This document shows, piece by piece, positions 44,562-45,930 of a stretch of DNA of 45,930 nt. Numbering within the stretch: the stretch's first letter is position 1; each line of letters starts with the position of its first letter. A program made the translations under genes and the position numbers. The notes under the pieces were generated by a model. It worked only from the letters and a program-made list of their open reading frames with translations, was not told the origin of the DNA and did no database searches. Source of the DNA: a virus; the IMG/VR virus record IMGVR_UViG_3300013306_000784, positions 1-45,930 of that record, one strand, 5' to 3'.

Positions 44562-45353
44562 ATGGCGAAGATTCCAAAGGAAGCCGCCAAGCGACACAAC
44601 CGGGCTCTCGATCTGGTGAAGAGTGATAAGCGCCTCAGCCTGGATGATCGCCTGTTCATCCTCGAAAACTTCCACGAAGGCGCCACGAACATGAACGGCC
44701 TGGCTGGAGCCTTCTTTACTCCAGAGGGTTTGGCTCGCGATCTTTCAATTGAGGTTGCTGAGTGCGATTCGATTATCGATCTCTGCGCCGGCATCGGTCG
44801 CTTGTCGTTCGCCTGCATGGACAGCGCGAAGCGAATTGTTTGCGTTGAGCAGAACCCTGAGTATGCCGAGGTCGGCAAGCGCGTTATGCCTGATGCCGAG
44901 TGGATCGTGGCTGACGTGTTCAGCATTGGAGATATCGGGCGGTTCTCTTGGGCAATTTCGAACCCGCCGTTCGGCTCTATCAAGACAGGATCGGCTTTTG
45001 AGGGAAATTACACTGGCGCAAAGTTCGAATACAAGGTGATCGAACTGGCTAGCCGCCTTGCTGAATGGGGTACGTTCATCATTCCACAGCCGTCCGCGCC
45101 GTTTCGATACTCAGGGCGCCAAACCTACAGCGTCGAAATCGACAAAGAGTGTCAGAAGTTCATCGAACAGACCGGCATTGAGCTCGGTATGAACTGCGGG
45201 ATCGACACCGCGACCTACCTGAGTGAGTGGAAAGGTGTCAGCCCCACTTGCGAAATTGTGATCTGCGAGTTCGGAAAGCCAGCTGCGGAAGCACCTGAAG
45301 AAACCGCACCATCTTTCGCCGAAACACAGTTGAGTTTATTCGACGCAGCCTGA
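44562..45353 (+). CDS. Adenine-type DNA methyltransferase with clamp-binding tail
   Basis: A 263-residue class I SAM-dependent methyltransferase. Motif X/I region FFTPEGLA and IIDLCAGIGRLSF (SAM binding, ~71-83), and the catalytic AISNPPFG (~130-137), which is the NPPF form of N6-adenine methyltransferases. The C-terminus ends AETQLSLFDAA; QLSLF fits the bacterial beta-clamp binding consensus, so the enzyme may be tied to replication. GGAG precedes the ATG. No restriction gene is seen beside it, so it probably protects phage DNA. Confidence 0.85.
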   Translation: MAKIPKEAAKRHNRALDLVKSDKRLSLDDRLFILENFHEGATNMNGLAGAFFTPEGLARDLSIEVAECDSIIDLCAGIGRLSFACMDSAKRIVCVEQNPEYAEVGKRVMPDAEWIVADVFSIGDIGRFSWAISNPPFGSIKTGSAFEGNYTGAKFEYKVIELASRLAEWGTFIIPQPSAPFRYSGRQTYSVEIDKECQKFIEQTGIELGMNCGIDTATYLSEWKGVSPTCEIVICEFGKPAAEAPEETAPSFAETQLSLFDAA

Positions 45354-45423
45354 TCGCGCCCAATGCCGGGCCAAACACAAATACCCCACTTCTACGAATC
45401 ACGCCAGCCGGCGAGGAAGCCTT

Positions 45424-45930
45424 ATGGACATTGAATACGGCTCGGTCTGCTCCGGCATCGAGGCGGCAACGCTTGCATGGAAACCGCTCGGCATGCGCGC
45501 CACCTGGTTCGCCGAGATCGAAGCGTTCCCGAGTGCCGTGCTGGCTCACCACTACCCGAACACACCGAACCTCGGCGACATGACCAAGCTCGGCGCCCAG
45601 GTGCTGGCCGGCAAGATCGCGGCGCCAGACGTCCTCGTCGGCGGAACACCGTGCCAAGCCTTCAGCGTGGCAGGGATGCGCGAAGGCCTCACCGACCCGC
45701 GCGGCGCCCTCACCATAAAATACGTGGAGCTTGCAGATGCAGTTGACTATGTTCGCGCCGGCCAGCGAAAGCCCGCCTGCGTTGTCGTCTGGGAAAACGT
45801 CCCCGGCGTCCTCAGCGACAAAGGCAACGCCTTCGGATGCTTTCTTGGCGCGCTTGCTGGGGAAGACTGCGAACTGCAGCCTTCAGGGAAGAAATGGCCG
45901 GACGCTGGTTGTGTGTATGGACCCAAAAGA
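45424..45930 (+). CDS. DNA cytosine-5 methyltransferase, 3' end outside the window
   Basis: At least 169 residues of a C5-cytosine methyltransferase, cut off by the window end. It starts MDIEYGSVCSGIEAATLAW, a standard motif I opening (x-SG-I/F-E-x-x). The catalytic PCQAFSVAGMREG (motif IV, Cys nucleophile at ~77) and VVWENVPGVLSD (motif VI, ENV) follow, with LTDPRGAL between them. AGGAAG precedes the ATG. It lies just behind the adenine methyltransferase, so the phage may carry both base modifications against host restriction. Confidence 0.9.
   Translation, partial: MDIEYGSVCSGIEAATLAWKPLGMRATWFAEIEAFPSAVLAHHYPNTPNLGDMTKLGAQVLAGKIAAPDVLVGGTPCQAFSVAGMREGLTDPRGALTIKYVELADAVDYVRAGQRKPACVVVWENVPGVLSDKGNAFGCFLGALAGEDCELQPSGKKWPDAGCVYGPKR

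Noticed and set aside
1-45930. CRISPR arrays, insertion sequences and an integrase
   Set aside because: I saw no regularly spaced repeats with spacers (the O-gene repeats are iterons), no transposase, and no tyrosine or serine recombinase; the integrase is expected beyond the right end.

Overview
The window is almost entirely one temperate, lambda-like (siphovirus) prophage in a Pseudomonas chromosome, probably of the P. fluorescens/putida kind. The evidence is the high-GC coding with Pseudomonas-like proteins, a LecA/PA-IL-like lectin gene at the left edge, a Pseudomonas-type LexA box, and a prophage boundary in a tRNA-Pro(GGG) gene. The 3' half of that tRNA (984-1031, minus strand) is left as one attachment site. 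The intact tRNA, the other att site and the integrase are not in view and should lie beyond base 45930. To the left of the att site are the lectin gene and a decayed, frameshifted copy of the phage Rz gene.

Region by region: 1-984 is flanking or relic DNA. 1246-1665 is a LexA-controlled small coiled-coil gene. 1647-2575 (minus) is endolysin plus an Rz/Rz1 spanin pair. 2679-3785 (plus) is an AT-rich O-antigen-type acyltransferase moron. 3775-17748 (minus) is the tail module: fibre chaperone, fibre, small tip proteins, J, I, lipoprotein, K, L, M, tape measure, G/GT with a -1 frameshift, major tail protein and tail terminator. 17745-27288 is neck, head and packaging: connectors, capsid, scaffold, Mu F-like protein, portal, TerL, TerS and an HslV-like protein. 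27341-28189 is a second spanin pair and the holin. 28190-28549 is a leader that resembles lambda PR'-tR'. 28562-31846 is a nin-like region (Q-position gene, NinG, NinB, C39-like protein). 31843-34406 is replication (loader-like and O-like proteins with iterons inside the O-like gene) and Rha. 34472-35359 is an early regulator and Cro.

The switch lies at 35360-35446, where three 24-bp-spaced operators separate cro (minus) from a short cI (plus). PR and PRM appear to share one self-complementary -35 hexamer. The cI operon continues into a HipA-like kinase, a DUF3037-like protein and an Imm-type superinfection-immunity membrane protein, and ends at a terminator. A second pair of the same operators overlaps a strong promoter (PL) at 38245-38274. 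It reads rightwards through a boxA into the left early operon: small unknown genes, a Sak4-like ATPase, a DnaQ-like exonuclease, an adenine methyltransferase ending in a beta-clamp-binding motif, and a cytosine methyltransferase cut off by the window end. Two genes on the opposite strand interrupt this operon, a secreted protein (39285-39632) and a HEPN-like protein (43964-44455).

How it fits together: the CI-like repressor lacks the LexA/S24 self-cleavage domain, so RecA cannot induce this phage in the lambda way. The only LexA box I found drives the small coiled-coil gene beside the att site, which makes that gene the best candidate for an SOS-made antirepressor. The lysogenic operon looks like a combined immunity and superinfection-exclusion island built around a HipA-like kinase. 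Late genes form one minus-strand unit of more than 26 kb, broken by several intrinsic terminators placed after small cargo genes, so Q-type antitermination is expected. Function calls come from reading motifs by eye; no database search was possible.
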